Source of the DNA: Rhizobiaceae bacterium
GTDB lineage: Bacteria > Pseudomonadota > Alphaproteobacteria > Rhizobiales > Rhizobiaceae
Length of the DNA: 64,000 bases
Direction: 5' to 3'
NCBI GenBank assembly: GCA_023953835.1
Contig: JAMLJB010000001.1
Location: forward strand, 2,329,501-2,393,500
The notes beneath the pieces were generated by a model, which had not been told where the DNA came from, did not search any database, and was given only the letters and a program-made list of their open reading frames with translations. The position numbers and the translations under genes were made by a program. How positions within the stretch are numbered: the stretch's first letter is position 1; every line of letters begins with the position of its first letter. Shown in pieces: positions 44,931 to 53,069 of the stretch.

Positions 44931-45905
44931 CTATTCGGGAAAACGCTGCCGGTAATGCCGGACGACTTCGGGATTGCGCAGGTTGCGCGGCAATTCATTG
45001 CCGAGAATGCGCAGGGCTTCCTGCGCCGCGCCGACGCCCATGCGCATCATCGATTCCTCGGTGATGCCTGCCATATGCGGTGTGATGATCACATTCAGAA
45101 AGCTGAAATAGGCGTGATCGGGGGGCAGGGGCTGTTCGGTGAAAACGTCAAGCGCCGCGCCGCCGATCTTCCCGCTTCTCAACGCTGCGATCAGCGCCTC
45201 GTCCACGATCACCGGGCCACGGGAAACGTTGACGATCAGCGCGCCGGGCTTCATCAGCGCGATGCGACGCGCATCGATCAGCCCGCGCGTTTCTTCCGTC
45301 AGCGGGCAGCACAGAACGACGATATCGGCCTCGGCGAGCAATGTGTCGAGGTCGAGAAACGTCACGCCCTGCGCCTGACGAGGGCCGCGGTTGTGTGCCA
45401 GCACTTTCAGGCCGAGACCGTCTGCGGCCATTTGCGCGAGCGTCGCCCCGACATTGCCGAATCCAACGATGCCGAGTGTTTGTGCGCCGATGTCGTGCCC
45501 CGCATTTGCATGGTCGCGGCCGGCGAACCAACCCTTGCTGCGCAGGTCGCCGTCAACCATGCGGAAGCGCCGCAAAAGCATCATCGAGCACATCAGCACG
45601 TGTTCAGCCACTGTGCGCGCATTTGCTCCGGGCACATTGGCGATCAACACGCCTGCACTCGTTGCCTGCTCGAACGGGATCATGTCGATGCCGGCGCCAT
45701 GCCGGATCGCGGCGCGAAGGCGAGGTGCATCGGCGAACAAGGCAGGCGGCAGGGGCGCGCGCACGATGATGATTTCGGCCTGACTCCCCTCCTCGATCAG
45801 GACCCCTTCATCGAGTGAGGAGGCCACGACGAGCCTGCCTGCCTTGCCCAACATTTCTTCCGCCACGGGGTGAAGTGCGTGGGTCGAATAGATCGTCGCG
45901 GCCAT
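44931..45905 (-). CDS. D-isomer-specific 2-hydroxyacid dehydrogenase
   Basis: A 324-residue NAD(P)-dependent dehydrogenase. The Rossmann motif LGIVGFGNVGATLAQ, the catalytic Arg region NVSRGPVIVDEAL and the catalytic His in ITPHMAGITEES are in place. It is the last gene of the enzyme operon, 4 bp after the GntR gene. It would interconvert a 2-hydroxy acid and a 2-keto acid, such as a phosphoglycerate- or glyoxylate-type compound derived from the imported sugar. Confidence 0.9.
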   Translation of the reverse strand: MAATIYSTHALHPVAEEMLGKAGRLVVASSLDEGVLIEEGSQAEIIIVRAPLPPALFADAPRLRAAIRHGAGIDMIPFEQATSAGVLIANVPGANARTVAEHVLMCSMMLLRRFRMVDGDLRSKGWFAGRDHANAGHDIGAQTLGIVGFGNVGATLAQMAADGLGLKVLAHNRGPRQAQGVTFLDLDTLLAEADIVVLCCPLTEETRGLIDARRIALMKPGALIVNVSRGPVIVDEALIAALRSGKIGGAALDVFTEQPLPPDHAYFSFLNVIITPHMAGITEESMMRMGVGAAQEALRILGNELPRNLRNPEVVRHYRQRFPE

Positions 45906-45909
45906 CCCC

Positions 45910-46629
45910 TCAGATTCTTTCGAGTTGAGGCGCGGCCCACTCCGGCCTGCCGCTTGCGATCAGGCCTTTCCAATAGCTTTCCGCGCCCTGGAGATGGGCG
46001 CTCATCAATGCCTGCGCGAGATTTCCGTCGCGCCTCAGAAGCGCATCGAAGATTTGCAGATGCTCCTGATGGGAGCGCCGTCCGCGCTCCGGGTCGTCGA
46101 AGTAGATAGGCAGGCGTTGCTCGCCGAGCACGTAGTAGACGCTGCACACGCGATGAAAGACGCTGTTCTGCGTCGCGCGCACGATCTCGAGGTGGAAGTC
46201 GCGATCATGCCGTGCAAGGCCTTCACCGCGCGCGAGGCTTTCCTCGGATTCCCGCAATATTTCGCGCAGCCGTTCGAAGTTCTCCTCCGTGGCGCGGCCG
46301 CATGCCAGTTCCGCGGCCTTGATCTCGTGGATCTTTCGCAATTCCACCGTCTCGTAGATCTGGATGGGGTCGAGCGGCACGCCCGCTTTCGCGAACAGCG
46401 CAAGCGCCTCGACGCTGGCTTCGCGGGTGGTGAGATAGATGCCGGATTTGGCGCGGCGCTCCACAATGCGCATTGCCTCCAGAATGGCCAGCGCCTCGCG
46501 TATCTGCCCCCGGCTGACCGAAAAATGATCCGCTAACTCGCGCTCCGACGGCGTACGTCCACTCTGCTTGTCCGAATTGGAGAAGAGGTACGCGGCCAGT
46601 TCGGCCAAGAGGTTTTTTTCTTGTGTCAT
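45910..46629 (-). CDS. GntR family transcriptional regulator (FadR subfamily, FCD domain)
   Basis: A 239-residue regulator. The N-terminal winged helix is visible (GRTPSERELADHFSVSRGQIREALAIL) with a C-terminal FCD ligand domain holding the metal-site pattern DRDFHLEI, RRSHQEHLQIF and AHLQGAESYW. It overlaps the enolase-family gene by 4 bp and lies inside the operon it probably represses. FadR-subfamily members bind TGGT-N3-ACCA, which is exactly the pattern repeated upstream of three transport/catabolic units here. Confidence 0.92.
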   Translation of the reverse strand: MTQEKNLLAELAAYLFSNSDKQSGRTPSERELADHFSVSRGQIREALAILEAMRIVERRAKSGIYLTTREASVEALALFAKAGVPLDPIQIYETVELRKIHEIKAAELACGRATEENFERLREILRESEESLARGEGLARHDRDFHLEIVRATQNSVFHRVCSVYYVLGEQRLPIYFDDPERGRRSHQEHLQIFDALLRRDGNLAQALMSAHLQGAESYWKGLIASGRPEWAAPQLERI

Positions 46630-47795
46630 CCGGTTTGTATATGCGCCGTCAAAAAATCCTCGTCGATGGTAAAGCCAAGTCCCGGAGCGTCGGGAATGGC
46701 GATCATGCCGTCCTTTGCCTCCACCGATTCTGTCACAAGGTCGTGTATCATCGGGTTGGCGCCAAGCGAATACTCAATAACAAAACTTGAGGGCGCGGCG
46801 GCGCACAAATGCAAGCCCGCGAAAAAGCACGGTGCGCCCGCCCAGAGATGGGGAGCAAATCGCAGGTTGAATGCGCTCGCGATTGCCGCGATCTTCATTG
46901 CTTCGCTGATGCCACCGCAGAAGGCCGGGTCCGGCTGGAGAATATCGGCGGCCCGCAGCACGGCGAGGTCACGAAACGCAAAGCGTGTCGCCTCGCTTTC
47001 CCCCGTCGAAACGGGTACGCATCCGGCGGCCCGCACTTCCGCAATGCCCGGCTTGTCGTCTGCAATCACGGGCTCCTCAAACCACGCAAGATCGCAGTCC
47101 TTGACCATGTGAAGAAAGCGCTTCGCGTCGGCCACGGTGTAGGTGCCATGCGCATCGACGGCGATCTCGATTTCCGGACCCAGCGCCTTTCGCGCGGCCT
47201 TCACGCGCTCCGCCGAAATGTGCGGCGCACCATCCATCGCGCCGACCCGCATCTTCACCGTCCTGAAGCCGCCCTTGTCGATATAGGACTGGAGTTGAGC
47301 GCCGATTTCCTTGGCATTGGCCCAGCCCCCGGAGGCATAGGCAGGCAGGCGGTCGGCTTTCTTGCCACCGAGCAATTGCCAGACCGGCGCGTTAAGCGAT
47401 TTGCCGGCAATGTCCCACAGCGCGATATCGACCGCGCTGATCGCGGCGACGCTCAGGCCTCGCCGCGCCAGTTCGGGCATGGCGTGGCCGGCGGCGGCGG
47501 CCTTTTCGTGCCGCACGCCATTGTAGAGCGATTCCCAGATGCCGGATATGTCGCGTGCATCGCGCCCGACCAGCCTCGGACCTACCTCGTGATTGAGCAG
47601 ATGGGCAAGCGCGCTGTAGGTTCCCGCGCTGCCGGCGGCGTTCTTGCCCTCGCCCCAGCCGACAATTCCGCTATCGGTTTCGATGCGCAGGATTGCGGCG
47701 TCGAACGTCGTCAGGCGACCGAAATCGCTCCGGTGCTGCCGGCTTGCTTCGATGGGTATGCGAACCCACCACGCCTCGACTTTGGCAATGCGCAT
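46626..47795 (-). CDS. Mandelate racemase/muconate lactonizing enzyme family protein
   Basis: A predicted 389-residue enolase-superfamily enzyme. Visible in order: RTVKMRVGAM (a KxR in place of the commoner KxK), EIAVDAHGTYTVADAKRF (first metal Asp, with His two residues on), WFEEPVIADD (second ligand), GESEATRF (third), QPDPAFCGGISEAMKIA, and RFAPHLW with the likely general-acid/base His. This fits an acid-sugar dehydratase or racemase. The start at 47795 has GAGG five bases upstream. The substrate is not predictable from motifs alone. Confidence 0.9.
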   Translation of the reverse strand: MRIAKVEAWWVRIPIEASRQHRSDFGRLTTFDAAILRIETDSGIVGWGEGKNAAGSAGTYSALAHLLNHEVGPRLVGRDARDISGIWESLYNGVRHEKAAAAGHAMPELARRGLSVAAISAVDIALWDIAGKSLNAPVWQLLGGKKADRLPAYASGGWANAKEIGAQLQSYIDKGGFRTVKMRVGAMDGAPHISAERVKAARKALGPEIEIAVDAHGTYTVADAKRFLHMVKDCDLAWFEEPVIADDKPGIAEVRAAGCVPVSTGESEATRFAFRDLAVLRAADILQPDPAFCGGISEAMKIAAIASAFNLRFAPHLWAGAPCFFAGLHLCAAAPSSFVIEYSLGANPMIHDLVTESVEAKDGMIAIPDAPGLGFTIDEDFLTAHIQTG

Positions 47796-47858
47796 CCCCA
47801 CCTCTTCTGGGTTTCCGGCGTCTTGCCCCAACCGCGAGGCGGCTGGGGCTGCGGTGCG

Positions 47859-48746
47859 TTACTTGATAAGCGGCAGGATTGTATCGGCGGTGATGCGCAT
47901 CTGGTCGGTATAGAACTTCTCCGTGAGCAGGCTGGAGCCGTGGTCCTGAATGAATTTCAACTGTTCTGGCGATATGTCGACCGGATTGCGCTCGACCATG
48001 TCGGGATAGCGGTTCGCTGGCGTGCGATCGACCGGGGCGACGAACTCGTTGGTGAGGGCGCCGTCATAGCCGACGTCCTTGAGAATACCGACGATCTTCT
48101 TCCAGTCGATGGTGCCGAGACCCGCCGCGAAGCGGTTGTTGTCCGCGACGTGGAAATCGAAGAGCCGCTTGCCAGCTTTGCGGATTGCTTCCTCCACGTC
48201 GAATTCTTCCATGTGAATGTGGTAGGCATCGAGGCAAACGCCGCATTCGGGACTGACCGCATCCGCCAGCGCCAGCGCCTGTTCCCCCCGGTTGAACATA
48301 TAGGTCTCGAAGCGATTGAGTGGTTCCACCGCAATCCGCACGCCGACCTTCTTCGCATGGGTGAAGCATTCGCGCGTGGCGTCCACCACCCATTTCCATT
48401 CCTCTTCCTCGTTGCCGTCCGGAACGACCTTTCCGACGGTGCAGGGCACGAGGGTGATGATTTCCCCGTCCAGTTCGGACACCATTGTCAGCACGTCTTT
48501 CACATACTGAACCGAGCGCTCGCGCTGGCCCTGGTCCTTCGCTGCCAGATTGCGCTCGCCCAGCATCAGCGTCACCGCACCCCAGCAGCGGATGCCGTGC
48601 TCCTTGAGAGATGCGCGTGTTTCGCTGGTCTTGTACTGCTCCGGCTCGCCCGAAATCTCGATACTCTCGTACCCGAACTTCTTTATGCGTCGCAGCGTCG
48701 TGTCGAGCGGCTCTGCGCGCATCCAGTTGTGTGTCGAAAGATGCAT
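47859..48746 (-). CDS. Sugar phosphate isomerase/epimerase (ketose 3-epimerase-like TIM barrel)
   Basis: A predicted 295-residue AP-endonuclease-2-fold protein. The pattern VEPLNRFETYMFN, CGVCLDAYHIHMEE, FDFHVADNNRFAAGLGTIDW and LTNEFVAP gives the Glu-Asp-His-Glu metal set of the D-tagatose/L-ribulose 3-epimerase group. The ATG at 48746 begins MHLSTHNWMR. It is the promoter-proximal gene of the four-gene operon (epimerase, MR enzyme, GntR, dehydrogenase). Confidence 0.9.
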   Translation of the reverse strand: MHLSTHNWMRAEPLDTTLRRIKKFGYESIEISGEPEQYKTSETRASLKEHGIRCWGAVTLMLGERNLAAKDQGQRERSVQYVKDVLTMVSELDGEIITLVPCTVGKVVPDGNEEEEWKWVVDATRECFTHAKKVGVRIAVEPLNRFETYMFNRGEQALALADAVSPECGVCLDAYHIHMEEFDVEEAIRKAGKRLFDFHVADNNRFAAGLGTIDWKKIVGILKDVGYDGALTNEFVAPVDRTPANRYPDMVERNPVDISPEQLKFIQDHGSSLLTEKFYTDQMRITADTILPLIK

Positions 48747-48826
48747 TGGTCGTCCCTTTCCTCGATTTCGGCTTTCGCTTCGGCGCGGAGCGCCATTCTC
48801 CTCCCAAACGACCGCCAGACTTCCAT

Positions 48827-48839
48827 CTGGTTCGACCAA
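48827..48839. promoter_or_regulatory. GntR(FadR-type) operator candidate, site 4
   Basis: CTGGT-TCG-ACCAA lies about 80 bp upstream of the epimerase start, downstream of the predicted promoter on the minus strand. It forms a pair with the site at 48997, 170 bp centre to centre. Confidence 0.7.
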
Positions 48840-48919
48840 TTTGGCTTCAGCCGATTTCTAACGGAATTGAGAAAGCCCTGCAAGCATGTTGGCAATTGGC
48901 GAGAAAGAATGTGGATAGA

Positions 48920-48947
48920 TTTGTAATTTCAACTATTTGTTTGTCAA
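48920..48947 (-). promoter_or_regulatory. Sigma70-type promoter of the epimerase operon
   Basis: On the minus strand TTGACA (48947-48942) and TACAAA (48925-48920) are separated by 16 bp, giving a consensus -35 and a fair -10. It lies between the two GntR-type operators, 174 bp upstream of the epimerase start codon. Confidence 0.6.
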
Positions 48948-48996
48948 AATGGCGGATATCGGCGCGGCGCTGATTGTGCGCGGATCATTGACTGTA

Positions 48997-49009
48997 TTGG
49001 TAAGACCAA
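48997..49009. promoter_or_regulatory. GntR(FadR-type) operator candidate, site 5
   Basis: TTGGT-AAG-ACCAA, a perfect dyad (with flanking bases reading ATTGGTAAGACCAAAT), the closest of the set to the known PdhR operator. It lies 50 bp upstream of the -35 box of the epimerase operon. Confidence 0.75.
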
Positions 49010-49200
49010 ATAAGCGAACAGGTGCGAGAAGGGCAGATTTGGAGCGTTCTGCTCGGGAGTGCTTTGCGGACTTGCCATAGAGCGGGGTGCGCACAGGCGT
49101 TGCCGCCCGAGGAACAGCTGTCAGGATAGGCCGAATAATCCAGAAACTCACTAAAATGAGCCGGGAGAAACGCTCGAAACGGCAGCCGTCCTTGCAGTTC

Positions 49201-50436
49201 TCAATGCCCGCCGGAAAACACCAGTGTCTGGAAGGGCAGCAAGATGGCTTGAATTCTGAGCACGATCGCATGAACCACCCCGACCGTGTCGATCATGTGC
49301 AAATACAGGCTGGTCATTGTCCCCAGATCCTTTTCCTGGAGGCGATCGTGATTGTTCGTATAAGCGTTCGCGAGGCATTTGCTGCCTGGAGGAACCTTAT
49401 CGAAACCGCCTTCGAAAAGCGGTTCAAGATAAACCGTCAGTGTTCCGGGTGCAGCAGCTTGCTGAATGTCGACGAGTTGATCGGACGCGCGCAATTGCCC
49501 GGCTGCGATGAGCCCCTGCACATCCGTCACGACCATGGGGATGATCGTCAAGGGATTCGATATGCAGGTGGCTTCGGCTACCATCCCCACCTTGATGACC
49601 TGTGCCTCAAGCTGGTTGAACGCCGCCACAAGCCCCCAGCGACCTGCATCCGCGGGGATCAGCACGCCCGCAGGTCGCATGAGCGGATTGACTATGTCGC
49701 CCTTTCTCAAGGTGAACTGTTCCAGAGTCCCGTCTACACCAGCGCGGACCACAGTCTTGTCGAGTTCGACCTGGGCCTCAGCAAGCTGAGCCTGCGCACT
49801 GGCTTTCTGAGCAGGCAGAACCGACGAAATCTGTGCCTCTACGGTCCCTCTGTTCGCCGTCGCCGTTGCGACTGCAGCTTCCCTTCCGGCGACAAGCAAC
49901 TGAAGCCTCTCGATCTCGCGGGGGGCCACCGAAGCGTCGTGACGTTCGCGCAACTCTGTCTTTGTTTCTAGCTCCTGCAAGGCTTGCTGATGAGCAGCCT
50001 CAGCTTCTTGTATGCGCGCATCTGCTGCCGCCAGGTCCGATGTGGCCGATACGATTGCGGCGTCGATTTCCGACAGGCGCCGATTGGCCGTCTCCAATGC
50101 CGCTTCCTGTTCAGCGCTGTCGAGCCTGAAGATGGGTTGGTCCATTTTGACCGTATCCCTGACGCCGACATAAACCTCTTCGACGCGGCCCGATCCTTCA
50201 GGGAGAATCGGTACGGCACGGAAAATCGAGACGGCATTCGACGTTGAAGGGTGGAAGTACAGAATGAGGGTAATGAGCGAAATCGTCAAGCCGAGGCATG
50301 CCGTGATTCCATAACGGAGTTCGAACCAAACCGAGTAGAGCGTGATCTCCTGGCCGAGTCTTTTCCCCTGGACATAGCGCCGATAAAGGTAGTCCGGCAG
50401 GATCGTGACCAGCGAGCAAAGAAGCAGTTCGATCAT
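49201..50436 (-). CDS. HlyD family membrane fusion/secretion protein
   Basis: A 411-residue protein. Two N-terminal hydrophobic segments (about 3-16 and 46-62), a lipoyl-like half (GSGRVEEVYVGVRDTVKMDQ), a long alpha-helical hairpin rich in Ala/Glu/Gln (about 105-225), the second lipoyl half (KTVVRAGVDGTLEQFTLRKG) and beta-barrel regions follow, ending in a third hydrophobic stretch. It resembles the YibH/YiaV group, which has extra membrane segments. No ABC or MFS pump gene is adjacent; its partner appears to be the small membrane protein 43 bp upstream. Confidence 0.85.
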   Translation of the reverse strand: MIELLLCSLVTILPDYLYRRYVQGKRLGQEITLYSVWFELRYGITACLGLTISLITLILYFHPSTSNAVSIFRAVPILPEGSGRVEEVYVGVRDTVKMDQPIFRLDSAEQEAALETANRRLSEIDAAIVSATSDLAAADARIQEAEAAHQQALQELETKTELRERHDASVAPREIERLQLLVAGREAAVATATANRGTVEAQISSVLPAQKASAQAQLAEAQVELDKTVVRAGVDGTLEQFTLRKGDIVNPLMRPAGVLIPADAGRWGLVAAFNQLEAQVIKVGMVAEATCISNPLTIIPMVVTDVQGLIAAGQLRASDQLVDIQQAAAPGTLTVYLEPLFEGGFDKVPPGSKCLANAYTNNHDRLQEKDLGTMTSLYLHMIDTVGVVHAIVLRIQAILLPFQTLVFSGGH

Positions 50437-50479
50437 GGTTCAAGCCCTTATGCTTGCCTCTACAGGATGCGCGCCCAAC

Positions 50480-50974
50480 CTATTCCTTGGGACTGATCCG
50501 ATCCGTTTGCTCTGGAACTGCGGGTGTGTCAGCGGTCGAGGGGGTCGCCATCGCTTCGACCGGGTGCGAAGGCGTCGCAACTGCGGCCGGTGCTTCAGCC
50601 GATGAATCGATCTCGCGCGGGGGCCCGCTGTATCCTGCCATCCTTGCAAGGGAAGCGGCCATATTGGCTAGTGGCCCATGGAAATCGGGTATGGGGACAA
50701 GCGCGAGGATCAGCGCGGCAACCCAGAACAAATTGTTGTGCGTGAATAGGCCGAGCAAAGCGAGGACTGCGACGATCTCGAATTGTACCTTGTTGGCGTT
50801 CTTGTGCGCGAGATGTTCAGGCAGGGCATGAAGGCGGAAGTAAACGCTGCCAAGGCCCAGAACCATCGCCACGAGGAAAATTGCTGCGCCGTTAAGGAAC
50901 AGATCGGATTCGCTTGGAGAAGTTATGAACACGGGCAGATAGTGCGGCGCGGCCGGGTTCATTGCGGCTGTCAT
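50480..50974 (-). CDS. Small inner-membrane protein paired with HlyD
   Basis: A predicted 164-residue protein with two to three hydrophobic segments (LFLNGAAIFLVAMVLGLGSV, VQFEIVAVLALLGLFTHNNL, FWVAALILALVPIP), a conserved-looking LHALPEHLAHK between the first two, and a low-complexity Ala/Pro/Thr tail. The layout resembles DUF3302 proteins (YibI/YiaW) that accompany YibH/YiaV, but I cannot prove homology. GGGAG eight bases upstream supports the ATG at 50974; an ATG at 50998 has no ribosome site. Confidence 0.65.
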   Translation of the reverse strand: MTAAMNPAAPHYLPVFITSPSESDLFLNGAAIFLVAMVLGLGSVYFRLHALPEHLAHKNANKVQFEIVAVLALLGLFTHNNLFWVAALILALVPIPDFHGPLANMAASLARMAGYSGPPREIDSSAEAPAAVATPSHPVEAMATPSTADTPAVPEQTDRISPKE

Positions 50975-51048
50975 TGCCAACGCTCCCAAATGCTTCATCT
51001 ATTCGCGCGGTACGTGGGCAAGGACGTCCCATGTCCCGCTTAAACTGT

Positions 51049-51348
51049 TTACTCTCGGGGAGGCTTTTGCTCCGCGCCAATCAGATATCGCATTATCTCG
51101 TCTTCCAGCTCGTCCACAAGAGAAGTGTATTCGGCGATCTTCTTGGCCTGCCGCGGTCTTTGTTTCTTTTCGCGAAGCAGCAACTGCCGCGCCAGTTGGT
51201 AGTCCTCACATAGATCCCGCAGAAAATCGTCCACCTGCGCGCGGGATTTTATCAGGTCTGATACATCGACGAACCGGGCCATTGCGGTTGTGAGCAGCAT
51301 GGACCGATCCTTCGGCGTCCTCATTGATCCAACGCTCTGTTTGACCAT
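51049..51348 (-). CDS. Small hypothetical helical protein
   Basis: A predicted 99-residue, highly charged, probably all-helical protein (DLIKSRAQVDDFLRDLCEDY, LLREKKQRPRQAKKIAEYTS, LVDELEDEIMRYLIGAEQKP). I recognise no family. The start is uncertain: ATG at 51348 lacks a clear ribosome site, and TTG at 51417 would read through a palindrome. It sits between the membrane pair and the response regulators on the same strand. Confidence 0.5.
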   Translation of the reverse strand: MVKQSVGSMRTPKDRSMLLTTAMARFVDVSDLIKSRAQVDDFLRDLCEDYQLARQLLLREKKQRPRQAKKIAEYTSLVDELEDEIMRYLIGAEQKPPRE

Positions 51349-51396
51349 GGATGATATCAGCACAAAGTCATGAACGCACCATGGCACTCGAGGCAA

Positions 51397-51405
51397 GTAA
51401 GTTAC
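51397..51405. promoter_or_regulatory. GTAA-S-TTAC palindrome, copy 1
   Basis: GTAAGTTAC, extended by one base pair to AGTAA-G-TTACT, is located 49 bp upstream of the ATG of the small helical protein. The same 9-bp palindrome recurs at 54073 and, with C at the centre, at 63290. Confidence 0.4.
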
Positions 51406-51437
51406 TGTAAACGGCAAAAGTATTGATGGCTCGGCGC

Positions 51438-51887
51438 CTATGTCTGCTTGTCATCGATGCCGCGCAATGCGCTGCCGGCGATACTCCGGAGTGCGCCCAA
51501 GAGCTCTTTTGCCGGGATCGGCTTTTGGAGGAAGGCGCTCGCGCCGCCGCTCAAGGCCGCATGCCGCACATGTTCGCTATCATTGGCGGTGACGAGAATG
51601 ACGGGAGCTTTGCACCCGGAGCTGAAGAGCATTCCCATCAGATCGATCCCCGAGACGTGCCCCATGTGAACATCGAGTATCACGCACGCGGCACGGTCCG
51701 GATTTGCGTATTCCTGGAAATCCTCTACCGATGAAAAGGCAATAACGTTCAGGCCATGTGCTCGAAGCAGACGTTCAATGCCCCTCAGGAAATCAGGGTC
51801 ATCATCAACTATGTATACTGCACCCGGCACACGCTCCCGCCATTCTTGATTTGCAGCGCATCGCGCGGACAGTGGCCCCGCACTCAT
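51438..51887 (-). CDS. Single-domain response regulator
   Basis: A 149-residue CheY-like receiver with no output domain. Acidic pocket VYIVDDDPDFLRG, phosphoacceptor Asp in ACVILDVHMGHVSG, Thr in ILVTANDSEH and Lys in FLQKPIP are all present. The ATG at 51887 is 6 bp after the stop of the upstream regulator; a GTG at 51830 directly before the receiver core is an alternative start. It is cotranscribed with the LuxR-type regulator. No histidine kinase gene is in the window. Confidence 0.88.
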   Translation of the reverse strand: MSAGPLSARCAANQEWRERVPGAVYIVDDDPDFLRGIERLLRAHGLNVIAFSSVEDFQEYANPDRAACVILDVHMGHVSGIDLMGMLFSSGCKAPVILVTANDSEHVRHAALSGGASAFLQKPIPAKELLGALRSIAGSALRGIDDKQT

Positions 51888-51893
51888 GGCAAC

Positions 51894-52658
51894 CTAGCAG
51901 GTCCTGTTTGAAGGTCGACCCTGTCCCGGCGTACAGTCGCGCTTGCGGGCATCGGCGTCGGCGCGGCGCATTGCTTCCCGAGTTGTGTGCCGCGCGGTCT
52001 GAACGTTGCCTGTTGGCGGCGTTTCGTTCTCCTGTTCCGACAATATATCGAGCCTTTCGGCCAGAGAGACCAGATCGGCGAGCGTTCTGGCTTGCATCTT
52101 CTCGAATATACGGTGACGGTGGGCTTTGACGGTGCGTTCGCTGATGCTGAGATCCCGTGCGGTCTGCTTGTTTGCCTTGCCGCGAACAACGCGCTCAAAG
52201 ACCTCGCGCTCGCGCGGCGTCAAACTGTTCAGGAGTGTTTGAGCCTCCTGCCGCCATTCGTGCTTCGCGCGCAGTTTTTGCGAATTCGCCACGGCGCGAT
52301 CTATCGCTTCAACCAGGGTTTGTTCTGAGACGGGCTTTGTGAGTACGTCCTCCGCCCCGGCCTTTATGGTCTTTACGACTGTCGGCACATCGCCGTAGCC
52401 GGTGAGGAAAATGACTGGAAAAGTTGCGCCAAGTTCCAGCAGGCGTTGCTGAAGTTCGGGTCCGCTGAGACCGGGAAGCTTGAAATCGAGAAGGATACAG
52501 GCCGGCGCTGCTCCTGATTGCAACCCTTTGAGGAAGAGGTTCGCGGATCCGTATTGGGCGACCTCGTAGCCGTGAAGTCCGAGCAATTTGGCGATCGCCG
52601 AGCGGAACTCGTCATCGTCGTCTACAATGTAAATCAGATCACCCATGTCCCCAACCAT
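51894..52658 (-). CDS. FixJ/NarL-type response regulator (receiver + LuxR HTH)
   Basis: A 254-residue regulator. Receiver domain about 8-120 (IYIVDDDDEFRSAI, phosphoacceptor in CILLDFKLPGLSG, FLTGYGD, LTKPVSE), LuxR-type HTH about 145-205 (LTPREREVFERVVRGKANKQ, ISERTVKAHRHRIFEKM). The C-terminal 45 residues are an extra polar tail rich in Arg and Thr, absent from most FixJ proteins. A GntR-type palindrome lies 82 bp upstream of its start. It likely controls the surrounding stress genes with an unlinked kinase. Confidence 0.9.
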   Translation of the reverse strand: MVGDMGDLIYIVDDDDEFRSAIAKLLGLHGYEVAQYGSANLFLKGLQSGAAPACILLDFKLPGLSGPELQQRLLELGATFPVIFLTGYGDVPTVVKTIKAGAEDVLTKPVSEQTLVEAIDRAVANSQKLRAKHEWRQEAQTLLNSLTPREREVFERVVRGKANKQTARDLSISERTVKAHRHRIFEKMQARTLADLVSLAERLDILSEQENETPPTGNVQTARHTTREAMRRADADARKRDCTPGQGRPSNRTC

Positions 52659-53069
52659 CCGCCATGGCAGAACTCCGGAGCCGGGAGAAATCGCCCGAAC
52701 TCAGCTTTATCTAATCGCGCGCGGCCAGGAATCAGCTCGCTTGGTCGAACCAGCCCGGCGCGATGGAGAACCGTCGCTCCAAGCAAGAATATGATCGTTC
52801 GGAACCGTCTTGTAGCCGGGAGCGCCGACAAGCCAAGGCACCGTAGTTATGAATAGCCATCGGCAGCAATGCTTTTCCGATGGACCCCTGTACCTCGCTC
52901 CGCCAATCGGCCGGGAAGCATATGTGTTCCTCGGGACAATGCCTCTAAGGACAACTCACCTTTGGTCAATTGAACAAGGCCCTCATAAGGTTATGCTTTA
53001 CCCAGTTCCTGAATTTGTCAACGGCACCATCCGGACAAACAGGGTTCGATCACGCTGCCGAGGGACGGC
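52659..53069. other. 411-bp gene-free region between divergent regulators
   Basis: I see no convincing gene here. The region separates the FixJ-type regulator (minus) from the TolB/CadC-like protein (plus), so it should hold both promoters. The only clear elements are the GntR-type palindrome at 52741-52753 and a TCAATTGA palindrome near 52969. Confidence 0.5.
52741..52753. promoter_or_regulatory. GntR(FadR-type) operator candidate, site 6
   Basis: TTGGT-CGA-ACCAG fits the same YTGGTNNNACCAR pattern as sites 1-5 but lies upstream of the two response regulators, not a catabolic gene. It could be a chance match or a link between the two islands. Confidence 0.4.

Larger units (their letters stand above)
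48747..49200. other. 454-bp gene-free control region
   Basis: I find no gene in this stretch. It holds the promoter and two GntR-type operators of the epimerase operon (listed separately) and the sequence beyond the 3' end of the HlyD gene. Short open frames here have no ribosome site or recognisable product. Confidence 0.6.

Noticed and set aside
46809..48926. 705-codon plus-strand open frame across the enolase-family and epimerase genes
   Set aside because: The minus strand encodes two intact enzymes with good starts and coupling. The plus-strand product has no family features.
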